A stretch of 64,000 nucleotides of DNA from assembly GCA_964057225.1 (NCBI GenBank), contig OZ059900.1:20351638-20415637 (forward strand), given 5' to 3'. Positions 1 to 11,278 of this stretch are shown in pieces. This stretch comes from Auanema rhodensis (taxonomy: Eukaryota > Nematoda > Chromadorea > Rhabditida > Rhabditidae). Both the position numbers and the translations under genes were made by a program. Numbering within the stretch: the first letter of the stretch is position 1; every line of letters begins with the position of its first letter. Under the pieces are notes generated by a model, which saw only the letters and a program-made list of their open reading frames with translations, did not search any database and was not told the DNA's origin.

Positions 1-37
1 ACAAGGGTTAGAAAATTAGGGAAATTAGCATATTCTG

Positions 38-50
38 AGGGCACGCCCCT
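38..50. other. G+C-rich dyad AGGG-cacgc-CCCT (representative copy)
   Basis: This is the only G+C-rich stretch of the monomer. AGGG pairs with CCCT around a 5-nt loop, or GGGC with GCCC around AC. It is kept in nearly all copies. Exceptions are the 6-bp loss near 381, cgccgtttat (start 25308 and relatives), cgtccc (43447 and relatives), gagcgc (5807, 8200) and gtaccc in domain E. Confidence 0.5.
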
Positions 51-67
51 TATGGCTAATATTGATT

Positions 68-77
68 AAATCGATTT
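68..77. other. 10-bp perfect palindrome AAATCGATTT (representative copy)
   Basis: The sequence aaatcgattt equals its own reverse complement and is present in most monomers of both arms. It is broken in the attaagtcg, attgaatcg and attaaaacg subtypes, so it is not strictly kept. It may act as a symmetric protein site or simply be a sequence feature of the founder monomer. Confidence 0.6.
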
Positions 78-133
78 TTGTTCATATGAGTCGTCAAATG
101 CAACGAATTTCAGCGTGTTACATACTAAAATGA

Positions 134-148
134 AGCATTTTACATGCT
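134..148. other. Small stem-loop AGCAT-tttac-ATGCT (representative copy)
   Basis: A perfect 5-bp stem (134-138 with 144-148) encloses a 5-nt loop. Several subtypes break it (gaaacatt, gaaccatt, gaatcatt, acttgctg, aaatgctg), so this is the most variable dyad of the monomer and shows no sign of compensatory change. Confidence 0.5.
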
Positions 149-203
149 GAACACTAAAAAAATACAAAAACACAGTATTTCCCATGAGAAATATTTTATT
201 ATG

Positions 204-215
204 CTGGAAAACCAG
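204..215. other. Small stem-loop CTGG-aaaa-CCAG (representative copy)
   Basis: A perfect 4-bp stem with a 4-nt A loop occurs once per monomer. It lies beside two short palindromes, AAATATTT (189-196) and GAAATTTC (222-229). The forward arm keeps it almost without exception (changes seen near 9087, 13537 and 16617). In the inverted arm some units change it to ggttttcaagc. Confidence 0.5.
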
Positions 216-225
216 TTTTTGGAAA

Positions 226-242
226 TTTCGCTGTAAACAAGG
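226..242 (+). other. CENP-B-box-like 17-mer (representative copy)
   Basis: The 17-mer tttcgctgtaaacaagg aligns with the mammalian CENP-B box pattern nTTCGnnnnAnnCGGGn at seven of the nine fixed positions (TTCG, A, and the first and last of CGGG). It occurs once per monomer and is intact in nearly all copies of both arms. The copy at 39566-39582 reads aaacaggg and matches eight of nine. The copy near 41625 (gttaactagg) loses the central A. Seven of nine matches in an A+T-rich repeat is weak evidence, and no binding protein can be inferred from sequence alone. Confidence 0.35.
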
Positions 243-1361
243 TTTTGACTTACGATTTCATGTGTTCAAACTCATGCAATGTCAATGAAACCTAGCTCAA
301 AATTGTTCGTACAACGTCTAGTTCCACTTTCACGACAAAAAACAGGGGTTAGAAAATTAAGGAAATTAGCATATTCTGAGGACATTATGGCTAATATTGA
401 TTAAATCGATTTTTGTTCATATGAGTCGTCAAATGCAACGAATTTCAACGTGTTACATACTAAAATGAAGCATTTTACATGCTGAACACTAGAAAAATAC
501 AAAAACACAGTATTTCCCATGAGAAATATTTTATTATGCTGGAAAACCAGTTTTTGGAAATTTCGCTGTAAACAAGGTTTTGACTTACGATTTCATGTGT
601 TCAAACTCATGCAATGTCAATGAAACCTAGCTCAAAATTGTTCGTACAACGTCTAGTTCCACTTTCACGACAAAAAAACAGGGGTTAGAAAATTAGGGAA
701 ATTAGCATATTCTGAGGGCACGCCCCTTATGGCTAGTATTGATTAAATCGATTTTTGTTCATATGAGTCGTCAAATGCAACGAATTTCAGCGTGTTACAT
801 ACTAAAATGAAACATTTTACATGCTGAACACTAGAAAAATACAAAAACACAGTATTTCCCATGAGAAATATTTTATTATGCTGGAAAACCAGTTTTTGGA
901 AATTTCGCTGTAAACAAGGTTTTGACTTACGATTTCATGTGTTCAAACTCATGCAATGTCAATGAAACCTAGCTCAAAATTGTTTGTACAACGTCTAGTT
1001 CCACTTTCACGACAAAAAAACAGGGGTTAGAAAATTAGGGAAATTAGCATATTCTGAGGGCACGCCCCTTATGGCTAATATTGATTAAATCGATTTTTGT
1101 TCATATGAGTCGTCAAATGCAACGAGTTTCAGCGTGTTACATACTAAAATGAAGCATTTTACATGCTGAACACTAGAAAAATACAAAAACACAGTATTTC
1201 CCATGAGAAATATTTTATTATGCTGGAAAACCAGTTTTTGGAAATTTCGCTGTAAACAAGGTTTTGACTTACGATTTCATGTGTTCAAACTCATGCAATG
1301 TCAATGAAACCTAGCTCAAAATTGTTCGTACAACGTCTAGTTCCACTTTCACGACAAAAAA

Positions 1362-3411
1362 ACAAGGGTTAGAAAATTAGGGAAATTAGCATATTCTGAG
1401 GGCACGCCCCTTATGGCTAATATTGATTAAATCGATTTTTGTTCATATGAGTCGTCAAATGCAACGAATTTCAGCGTGTTACATACTAAAATGAAGCATT
1501 TTACATGCTGAACACTAAAAAAATACAAAAACACAGTATTTCCCATGAGAAATATTTTATTATGCTGGAAAACCAGTTTTTGGAAATTTCGCTGTAAACA
1601 AGGTTTTGACTTACGATTTCATGTGTTCAAACTCATGCAATGTCAATGAAACCTAGCTCAAAATTGTTCGTACAACGTCTAGTTCCACTTTCACGACAAA
1701 AAACAGGGGTTAGAAAATTAAGGAAATTAGCATATTCTGAGGGCACGCCCCTTATGGCTAATATTGATTAAATCGATTTTTGTTCATATGAGTCGTCAAA
1801 TGCAACGAATTTCAACGTGTTACATACTAAAATGAAGCATTTTACATGCTGAACACTAGAAAAATACAAAAACACAGTATTTCCCATGAGAAATATTTTA
1901 TTATGCTGGAAAACCAGTTTTTGGAAATTTCGCTGTAAACAAGGTTTTGACTTACGATTTCATGTGTTCAAACTCATGCAATGTCAATGAAACCTAGCTC
2001 AAAATTGTTCGTACAACGTCTAGTTCCACTTTCACGACAAAAAAACAGGGGTTAGAAAATTAGGGAAATTAGCATATTCTGAGGGCACGCCCCTTATGGC
2101 TAGTATTGATTAAATCGATTTTTGTTCATATGAGTCGTCAAATGCAACGAATTTCAGCGTGTTACATACTAAAATGAAGCATTTTACATGCTGAACACTA
2201 GAAAAATACAAAAACACAGTATTTCCCATGAGAAATATTTTATTATGCTGGAAAACCAGTTTTTGGAAATTTCGCTGTAAACAAGGTTTTGACTTACGAT
2301 TTCATGTGTTCAAACTCATGCAATGTCAATGAAACCTAGCTCAAAATTGTTCGTACAACGTCTAGTTCCACTTTCACGACAAAAAAACAAGGGTTAGAAA
2401 ATTAGGGAAATTAGCATATTCTGAGGGCACGCCCCTTATGGCTAATATTGATTAAATCGATTTTTGTTCATATGAGTCGTCAAATGCAACGAATTTCAGC
2501 GTGTTACATACTAAAATGAAGCATTTTACATGCTGAACACTAAAAAAATACAAAAACACAGTATTTCCCATGAGAAATATTTTATTATGCTGGAAAACCA
2601 GTTTTTGGAAATTTCGCTGTAAACAAGGTTTTGACTTACGATTTCATGTGTTCAAACTCATGCAATGTCAATGAAACCTAGCTCAAAATTGTTCGTACAA
2701 CGTCTAGTTCCACTTTCACGACAAAAAACAGGGGTTAGAAAATTAAGGAAATTAGCATATTCTGAGGGCACGCCCCTTATGGCTAATATTGATTAAATCG
2801 ATTTTTGTTCATATGAGTCGTCAAATGCAACGAATTTCAACGTGTTACATACTAAAATGAAGCATTTTACATGCTGAACACTAGAAAAATACAAAAACAC
2901 AGTATTTCCCATGAGAAATATTTTATTATGCTGGAAAACCAGTTTTTGGAAATTTCGCTGTAAACAAGGTTTTGACTTACGATTTCATGTGTTCAAACTC
3001 ATGCAATGTCAATGAAACCTAGCTCAAAATTGTTCGTACAACGTCTAGTTCCACTTTCACGACAAAAAAACAGGGGTTAGAAAATTAGGGAAATTAGCAT
3101 ATTCTGAGGGCACGCCCCTTATGGCTAGTATTGATTAAATCGATTTTTGTTCATATGAGTCGTCAAATGCAACGAATTTCAGCGTGTTACATACTAAAAT
3201 GAAGCATTTTACATGCTGAACACTAGAAAAATACAAAAACACAGTATTTCCCATGAGAAATATTTTATTATGCTGGAAAACCAGTTTTTGGAAATTTCGC
3301 TGTAAACAAGGTTTTGACTTACGATTTCATGTGTTCAAACTCATGCAATGTCAATGAAACCTAGCTCAAAATTGTTCGTACAACGTCTAGTTCCACTTTC
3401 ACGACAAAAAA
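1362..3411 (+). repeat. Tandem three-monomer block, 2 copies (1362-2386, 2387-3411)
   Basis: Each copy is 1,025 bp with the monomer order acaaggg/ctaaaaaaat, then aaggaaatt/ttcaacg, then agggaaatt/ctagtattg. The markers match in order in both copies. The first three monomers of the window (1-1019) resemble a further copy but differ by the 6-bp loss in the second monomer and by gaaacatt/gtttgtac in the third. Confidence 0.85.
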
Positions 3412-5464
3412 ACAGGGGTTAGAAAATTAAGGAAATTAGCATATTCTGAGGGCACGCCCCTTATGGCTAATATTGATTAAATCGATTTTTGTTCATATGA
3501 GTCGTCAAATGCAACGAATTTCAGCGTGTTACATACTAAAATGAAGCATTTTACATGCTGAACACTAGAAAAATACAAAAACACAGTATTTCCCATGAGA
3601 AATATTTTATTATGCTGGAAAACCAGTTTTTGGAAATTTCGCTGTAAACAAGGTTTTGACTTACGATTTCATGTGTTCAAACTCATGCAATGTCAATAAA
3701 ACCTAGCTCAAAATTGTTCGTACAACGTCTAGTTCCACTTTCACGACAAAAAACAGGGGTTAGAAAATTAAGGAAATTAGCATATTCTGAGGGCACGCCC
3801 CTTATGGCTAATATTGATTAAATCGATTTTTGTTCATATGAGTCGTCAAATGCAACGAATTTCAACGTGTTACATACTAAAATGAAGCATTTTACATGCT
3901 GAACACTAGAAAAATACAAAAACACAGTATTTCCCATGAGAAATATTTTATTATGCTGGAAAACCAGTTTTTGGAAATTTCGCTGTAAACAAGGTTTTGA
4001 CTTACGATTTCATGTGTTCAAACTCATGCAATGTCAATGAAACCTAGCTCAAAATTGTTCGTACAACGTCTAGTTCCACTTTCACGACAAAAAAACAGGG
4101 GTTAGAAAATTAGGGAAATTAGCATATTCTGAGGGCACGCCCCTTATGGCTAGTATTGATTAAATCGATTTTTGTTCATATGAGTCGTCAAATGCAACGA
4201 ATTTCAGCGTGTTACATACTAAAATGAAACATTTTACATGCTGAACACTAGAAAAATACAAAAACACAGTATTTCCCATGAGAAATATTTTATTATGCTG
4301 GAAAACCAGTTTTTGGAAATTTCGCTGTAAACAAGGTTTTGACTTACGATTTCATGTGTTCAAACTCATGCAATGTCAATGAAACCTAGCTCAAAATTGT
4401 TTGTACAACGTCTAGTTCCACTTTCACGACAAAAAAAACAGGGGTTAGAAAATTAAGGAAATTAGCATATTCTGAGGGCACGCCCCTTATGGCTAATATT
4501 GATTAAATCGATTTTTGTTCATATGAGTCGTCAAATGCAACGAATTCCAACGTGTTACATACTAAAATGAAGCATTTTACATGCTGAACACTAGAAAAAT
4601 ACAAAAACACAGTATTTCCCATGAGAAATATTTTATTATGCTGGAAAACCAGTTTTTGGAAATTTCGCTGTAAACAAGGTTTTGACTTACGATTTCATGT
4701 GTTCAAACTCATGCAATGTCAATGAAACCTAGCTCAAAATTGTTCGTACAACGTCTAGTTCCACTTTCACGACAAAAAAACAGGGGTTAGAAAATTAGGG
4801 AAATTAGCATATTCTGAGGGCACGCCCCTTATGGCTAGTATTGATTAAATCGATTTTTGTTCATATGAGTCGTCAAATGCAACGAATTTCAGCGTGTTAC
4901 ATACTAAAATGAAACATTTTACATGCTGAACACTAGAAAAATACAAAAACACAGTATTTCCCATGAGAAATATTTTATTATGCTGGAAAACCAGTTTTTG
5001 GAAATTTCGCTGTAAACAAGGTTTTGACTTACGATTTCATGTGTTCAAACTCATGCAATGTCAATGAAACCTAGCTCAAAATTGTTTGTACAACGTCTAC
5101 TTCCACTTTCACGACAAAAAAAACAGGGGTTAGAAAATTAGGGAAATTAGCATATTCTGAGGGCACGCCCCTTATGGCTAATATTGATTAAATCGATTTT
5201 TGTTCATATGAGTCGTCAAATGCAACGAGTTTCAGCGTGTTACATACTAAAATGAAGCATTTTACATGCTGAACACTAGAAAAATACAAAAACACAGTAT
5301 TTCCCATGAGAAATATTTTATTATGCTGGAAAACCAGTTTTTGGAAATTTCGCTGTAAACAAGGTTTTGACTTACGATTTCATGTGTTCAAACTCATGCA
5401 ATGTCAATGAAACCTAGCTCAAAATTGTTCGTACAACGTCTAGTTCCACTTTCACGACAAAAAA

Positions 5465-8400
5465 ACAGGGGTTAGAAAATTAAGGAAATTAGCATATTCT
5501 GAGGGCACGCCCCTTATGGCTAATATTGATTAAATCGATTTTTGTTCATATGAGTCGTCAAATGCAACGAATTTCAGCGTGTTACATACTAAAATGAAGC
5601 ATTTTACATGCTGAACACTAGAAAATTACAAAAACACAGTATTTCCCATGAGAAATATTTTATTATGCTGGAAAACCAGTTTTTGGAAATTTCGCTGTAA
5701 ACAAGGTTTTGACTTACGATTTCATGTGTTCAAACTCATGCAATGTCAATGAAACCTAGCTCAAAATTGTTCGTACAACGTCTAGTTCCACTTTCACGAC
5801 AAAAAAACAGGGGTTAGAAAATTAGGGAAATTAGCATATTCTGAGCGCACGCCCCTTATGGCTAATATTGATTAAATCGATTTTTGTTCATATGAGTCGT
5901 CAAATGCAACGAATTTCAGCCTGTTACATACTAAAATGAAGCATTTTACATGCTGAACACTAGAAAAATACAAAAACACAGTATTTCCCATGAGAAATAT
6001 TTTATTATGCTGGAAAACCAGTTTTTGGAAATTTCGCTGTAAACAAGGTTTTGACTTACGATTTCATGTGTTCAAACTCATGCAATGTCAAAGAAACCTA
6101 GCTCAAAATTGTTCGTACAACGTCTAGTTCCACTTTCACGACAAAAAAACAGGGGTTAGAAAATTAAGGAAATTAGCATATTCTGAGGGCACGCCCCTTA
6201 TGGCTAATATTGATTAAAACGATTTTTGTTCATATGAGTCGTCAAATGCATGAATTTCAGCGTGTTACATACTAAAATGAAGCATTTTACATGCTGAACA
6301 CTAGAAAAATACAAAAACACAGTATTTCCCATGAGAAATATTTTATTATGCTGGAAAACCAGTTTTTGGAAATTTCGCTGTAAACAAGGTTTTGACTTAC
6401 GATTTCATGTGTTCAAACTCATGCAATGTCAATGAAACCTAGCTCAAAATTGTTCGTACAACGTCTAGTTCCACTTTCACGACAAAAAAACAGGGGTTAG
6501 AAAATTAAGGAAATTAGCATATTCTGAGGGCACGCCCCTTATGGCTAGTATTGATTAAATCGATTTTTGTTCATATGAGTCGTCAAATGCAACGAATTTC
6601 AGCGTGTTACATACTAAAATGAACCATTTTACATGCTGAACACTAGAAAAATACAAAAACACAGTATTTCCCATGAGAAATATTTTATTATGCTGGAAAA
6701 CCAGTTTTTGGAAATTTCGCTGTAAACAAGGTTTTGACTTACGATTTCATGTGTTCAAACTCATGCAATGTCAAAGAAACCTAGCTCAAAATTGTTCGTA
6801 CAACGTCTAGTTCCACTTTCACGACAAAAAAACAGGGGTTAGAAAATTAAGGAAATTAGCATATTCTGAGGGCACGCCCCTTATGGCTAATATTGATTAA
6901 AACGATTTTTGTTCATATGAGTCGTCAAATGCAACGAATTTCAGCGTGTTACATACTAAAATGAAGCATTTTACATGCTGAACACTAGAAAAATACAAAA
7001 ACACAGTATTTCCCATGAGAAATATTTTATTATGCTGGAAAACCAGTTTTTGGAAATTTCGCTGTAAACAAGGTTTTGACTTACGATTTCATGTGTTCAA
7101 ACTCATGCAATGTCAATGAAACCTAGCTCAAAATTGTTCGTACAACGTCTAGTTCCACTTTCACGACAAAAAAACAGGGGTTAGAAAATTAAGGAAATTA
7201 GCATATTCTGAGGGCACGCCCCTTATGGCTAGTATTGATTAAATCGATTTTTGTTCATATGAGTCGTCAAATGCAACGAATTTCAGCGTGTTACATACTA
7301 AAATGAACCATTTTACATGCTGAACACTAGAAAAATACAAAAACACAGTATTTCCCATGAGAAATATTTTATTATGCTGGAAAACCAGTTTTTGGAAATT
7401 TCGCTGTAAACAAGGTTTTGACTTACGATTTCATGTGTTCAAACTCATGCAATGTTAATGAAACCTAGCTCAAAATTGTTCGTACAACGTCTAGTTCCAC
7501 TTTCACGACAAAAAAACAGGGGTTAGAAAATTAGGGAAATTAGCATATTCTGAGGGCACGCCCCTTATGGCTAGTATTGATTAAATCGATTTTTGTTCAT
7601 ATGAGTCGTCAAATGCAACGAATTTCAGCGTGTTACATACTAAAATGAAGCATTTTACATGCTGAACACTAGAAAAATACAAAAACACAGTATTTCCCAT
7701 GAGAAATATTTTATTATGCTGGAAAACCAGTTTTTGGAAATTTCGCTGTAAACAAGGTTTTGACTTACGATTTCATGTGTTCAAACTCATGCAATGTCAA
7801 TGAAACCTAGCTCAAAATTGTTCGTACAACGTCTAGTTCCACTTTCACGACAAAAAAACAGGGGTTAGAAAATTAAGGAAATTAGCATATTCTGAGGGCA
7901 CGCCCCTTATGGCTAATATTGATTAAATCGATTTTTGTTCATATGAGTCGTCAAATGCAACGAATTTCAGCGTGTTACATACTAAAATGAAGCATTTTAC
8001 ATGCTGAACACTAGAAAATTACAAAAACACAGTATTTCCCATGAGAAATATTTTATTATGCTGGAAAACCAGTTTTTGGAAATTTCGCTGTAAACAAGGT
8101 TTTGACTTACGATTTCATGTGTTCAAACTCATGCAATGTCAATGAAACCTAGCTCAAAATTGTTCGTACAACGTCTAGTTCCACTTTCACGACAAAAAAA
8201 CAGGGGTTAGAAAATTAGGGAAATTAGCATATTCTGAGCGCACGCCCCTTATGGCTAATATTGATTAAATCGATTTTTGTTCATATGAGTCGTCAAATGC
8301 AACGAATTTCAGCGTGTTACATACTAAAATGAAGCATTTTACATGCTGAACACTAGAAAAATACAAAAACACAGTATTTCCCATGAGAAATATTTTATTA

Positions 8401-9567
8401 TGCTGGAAAACCAGTTTTTGGAAATTTCGCTGTAAACAAGGTTTTGACTTACGATTTCATGTGTTCAAACTCATGCAATGTCAATGAAACCTAGCTCAAA
8501 ATTGTTCGTACAACGTCTAGTTCCACTTTCACGACAAAAAAACAGGGGTTAGAAAATTAAGGAAATTAGCATATTCTGAGGGCACGCCCCTTATGGCTAA
8601 TATTGATTAAATCGATTTTTGTTCATATGAGTCGTCAAATGCAACGAATTTCAGCGTGTTACATACTAAAATGAAGCATTTTACATGCTGAACACTAGAA
8701 AAATACAAAAACACAGTATTTCCCATGAGAAATATTTTATTATGCTGGAAAACCAGTTTTTGGAAATTTCGCTGTAAACAAGGTTTTGACTTACGATTTC
8801 ATGTGTTCAAACTCATGCAATGTCAATGAAACCTAGCTCAAAATTGTTCGTACAACGTCTAGTTCCACTTTCACGACAAAAAAACAGGGGTTAGAAAATT
8901 AAGGAAATTAGCATATTCTGAGGGCACGCCCCTTATGGCTAGTATTGATTAAATCGATTTTTGTTCATATGAGTCGTCAAATGCAACGAATTTCAGCGTG
9001 TTACATACTAAAATGAACCATTTTACATGCTGAACACTAGAAAAATACAAAAACACAGTATTTCCCATGAGAAATATTTTATTATGCCTGAAAACCAGTT
9101 TTTGGAAATTTCGCTGTAAACAAGGTTTTGACTTACGATTTCATGTGTTCAAACTCATGCAATGTTAATGAAACCTAGCTCAAAATTGTTCGTACAACGT
9201 CTAGTTCCACTTTCACGACAAAAAAACAGGGGTTAGAAAATTAGGGAAATTAGCATATTCTGAGGGCACGCCCCTTATGGCTAGTATTGATTAAATCGAT
9301 TTTTGTTCATATGAGTCGTCAAATGCAACGAATTTCAGCGTGTTACATACTAAAATGAAGCATTTTACATGCTGAACACTAGAAAAATACAAAAACACAG
9401 TATTTCCCATGAGAAATATTTTATTATGCTGGAAAACCAGTTTTTGGAAATTTCGCTGTAAACAAGGTTTTGACTTACGATTTCATGTGTTCAAACTCAT
9501 GCAATGTCAATGAAACCTAGCTCAAAATTGTTCGTACAACGTCTAGTTCCACTTTCACGACAAAAAA
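5465..9567 (+). repeat. Five-monomer block, 2 copies, the first with an internal dimer duplication
   Basis: Copy 2 is 7858-9567 (five monomers). Its order is gaaaattac, ctgagcg, standard, ctagtattg/atgaacc with atgttaatg, then agggaaatt/ctagtattg. Copy 1 is 5465-7857 and has the same order, except that the middle pair occurs twice, at 6149-6831 and 6832-7515. That middle pair is marked by attaaaacg followed by atgaacc. Copy 1 is thus longer by exactly two monomers. The monomer at 6149 also lacks 3 bp (aatgcatgaattt). Confidence 0.8.
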
Positions 9568-11278
9568 ACAGGGGTTAGAAAATTAGGGAAATTAGCATAT
9601 TCTGAGGGCACGCCCCTTATGGCTAATATTGATTAAATCGATTTTTGTTCATATGAGTCGTCAAATGCAACGAATTTCAGCGTGTTACATACTAAAATGA
9701 CGCATTTTACATGCTGAACACTAGAAAAATACAAAAACACAGTATTTCCCATGAGAAATATTTTATTATGCTGGAAAACCAGTTTTTGGAAATTTCGCTG
9801 TAAACAAGGTTTTGACTTACGATTTCATGTGTTCAAACTCATGCAATGTCAATGAAACCTAGCTCAAAATCGTTCGTACAACGTCTAGTTCCACTTTCAC
9901 GACAAAAAAACAGGGGTTAGAAAATTAGGGAAATTAGCATATTCTGAGGGCACGCCCCTTATGGCTAATATTGATTAAATCGATTTTTGTTCATATGAGT
10001 CGTCAAATGCAACGAATTTCAGCGTGTTACATACTAAAATGACGCATTTTACATGCTGAACACTAGAAAAATACAAAAACACAGTATTTCCCATGAGAAA
10101 TATTTTATTATGCTGGAAAACCAGTTTTTGGAAATTTCGCTGTAAACAAGGTTTTGACTTACGATTTCATGTGTTCAAACTCATGCAATGTCAATGAAAC
10201 CTAGCTCAAAATTGTTCGTACAACGTCTAGTTCCACTTTCACGACAAAAAAACAGGGGTTAGAAAATTAAGGAAATTAGCATATTCTGAGGGCACGCCCC
10301 TTATGGCTAATATTGATTAAATCGATTTTTGTTCATATGAGTCGTCAAATGCAACGAATTTCAGCGTGTTACATACTAAAATGAAGCATTTTACATGCTG
10401 AACACTAGAAAAATACAAAAACACAGTATTTCCCATGAGAAATATTTTATTATGCTGGAAAACCAGTTTTTGGAAATTTCGCTGTAAACAAGGTTTTGAC
10501 TTACGATTTCATGTGTTCAAACTCATGCAATGTCAATGAAACCTAGCTCAAAATTGTTCGTACAACGTCTAGTTCCACTTTCACGACAAAAAAACAGGGG
10601 TTAGAAAATTAAGGAAATTAGCATATTCTAAGGGCACGCCCCTTATGGCTAATATTGATTAAATCGATTTTTGTTCATATGAGTCGTCAAATGCAACGAA
10701 TTTCAGCGTGTTACATACTAAAATGAAGCATTTTACATGCTGAACACTAGAAAAATACAAAAACACAGTATTTCCCATGAGAAATATTTTATTATGCTGG
10801 AAAACCAGTTTTTGGAAATTTCGCTGTAAACAAGGTTTTGACTTACGATTTCATGTGTTCAAACTCATGTAATGTCAATGAAACCTAGCTCAAAATTGTT
10901 CGTACAACGTCCAGTTCCACTTTCACGACAAAAAAACAGGGGTTAGAAAATTAGGGAAATTAGCATATTCTGAGGGCACGCCCCTTATGGCTAATATTGA
11001 TTAAATCGATTTTTGTTCATATGAGTCGTCAAATGCAACAAATTTCAGCGTGTTACATACTAAAATGAAGCATTTTACATGCTGAACACTAAAAAAATAC
11101 AAAAACACAGTATTTCCCATGAGAAATATTTTATTATGCTGGAAAACCAGTTTTTGGAAATTTCGCTGTAAACAAGGTTTTGACTTACGATTTCATGTGT
11201 TCAAACTCATGCAATGTCAATGAAACCTAGCTCAAAATTGTTCGTACAACGTCTAGTTCCACTTTCACGACAAAAAAA

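Larger units (their letters stand above)
1..11278 (+). repeat. Forward-arm domain A (33 monomers)
   Basis: Monomer starts: 1, 342, 678, 1020, 1362, 1703, 2045, 2387, 2728, 3070, 3412, 3753, 4095, 4438, 4780, 5123, 5465, 5807, 6149, 6490, 6832, 7174, 7516, 7858, 8200, 8542, 8884, 9226, 9568, 9910, 10252, 10594, 10936. This domain is marked by the alternation of ttagggaaatt and ttaaggaaatt near the monomer start. The former is last seen in the monomer at 10936. Other markers are ggctagtattg, ttcaacgtg, atgaaccatt and atgacgcatt. The subtypes common further on (aataatgatt, attaagtcg, gagtagtc, gttcctacaac, ataggggtt) are absent. The monomer at 342 lacks 6 bp of the G+C-rich stretch. Confidence 0.85.

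Noticed and set aside
5-12. Telomere-like motif in aggggttag / ggttaga
   Set aside because: It occurs once per monomer and is never tandem, so it is not a telomeric repeat of either the TTAGGG or the TTAGG type.
1-342. Primate alpha satellite, because 342 is twice 171
   Set aside because: The monomer does not resemble alpha satellite in sequence, and two 171-bp halves are barely similar to each other. Only the length agrees.
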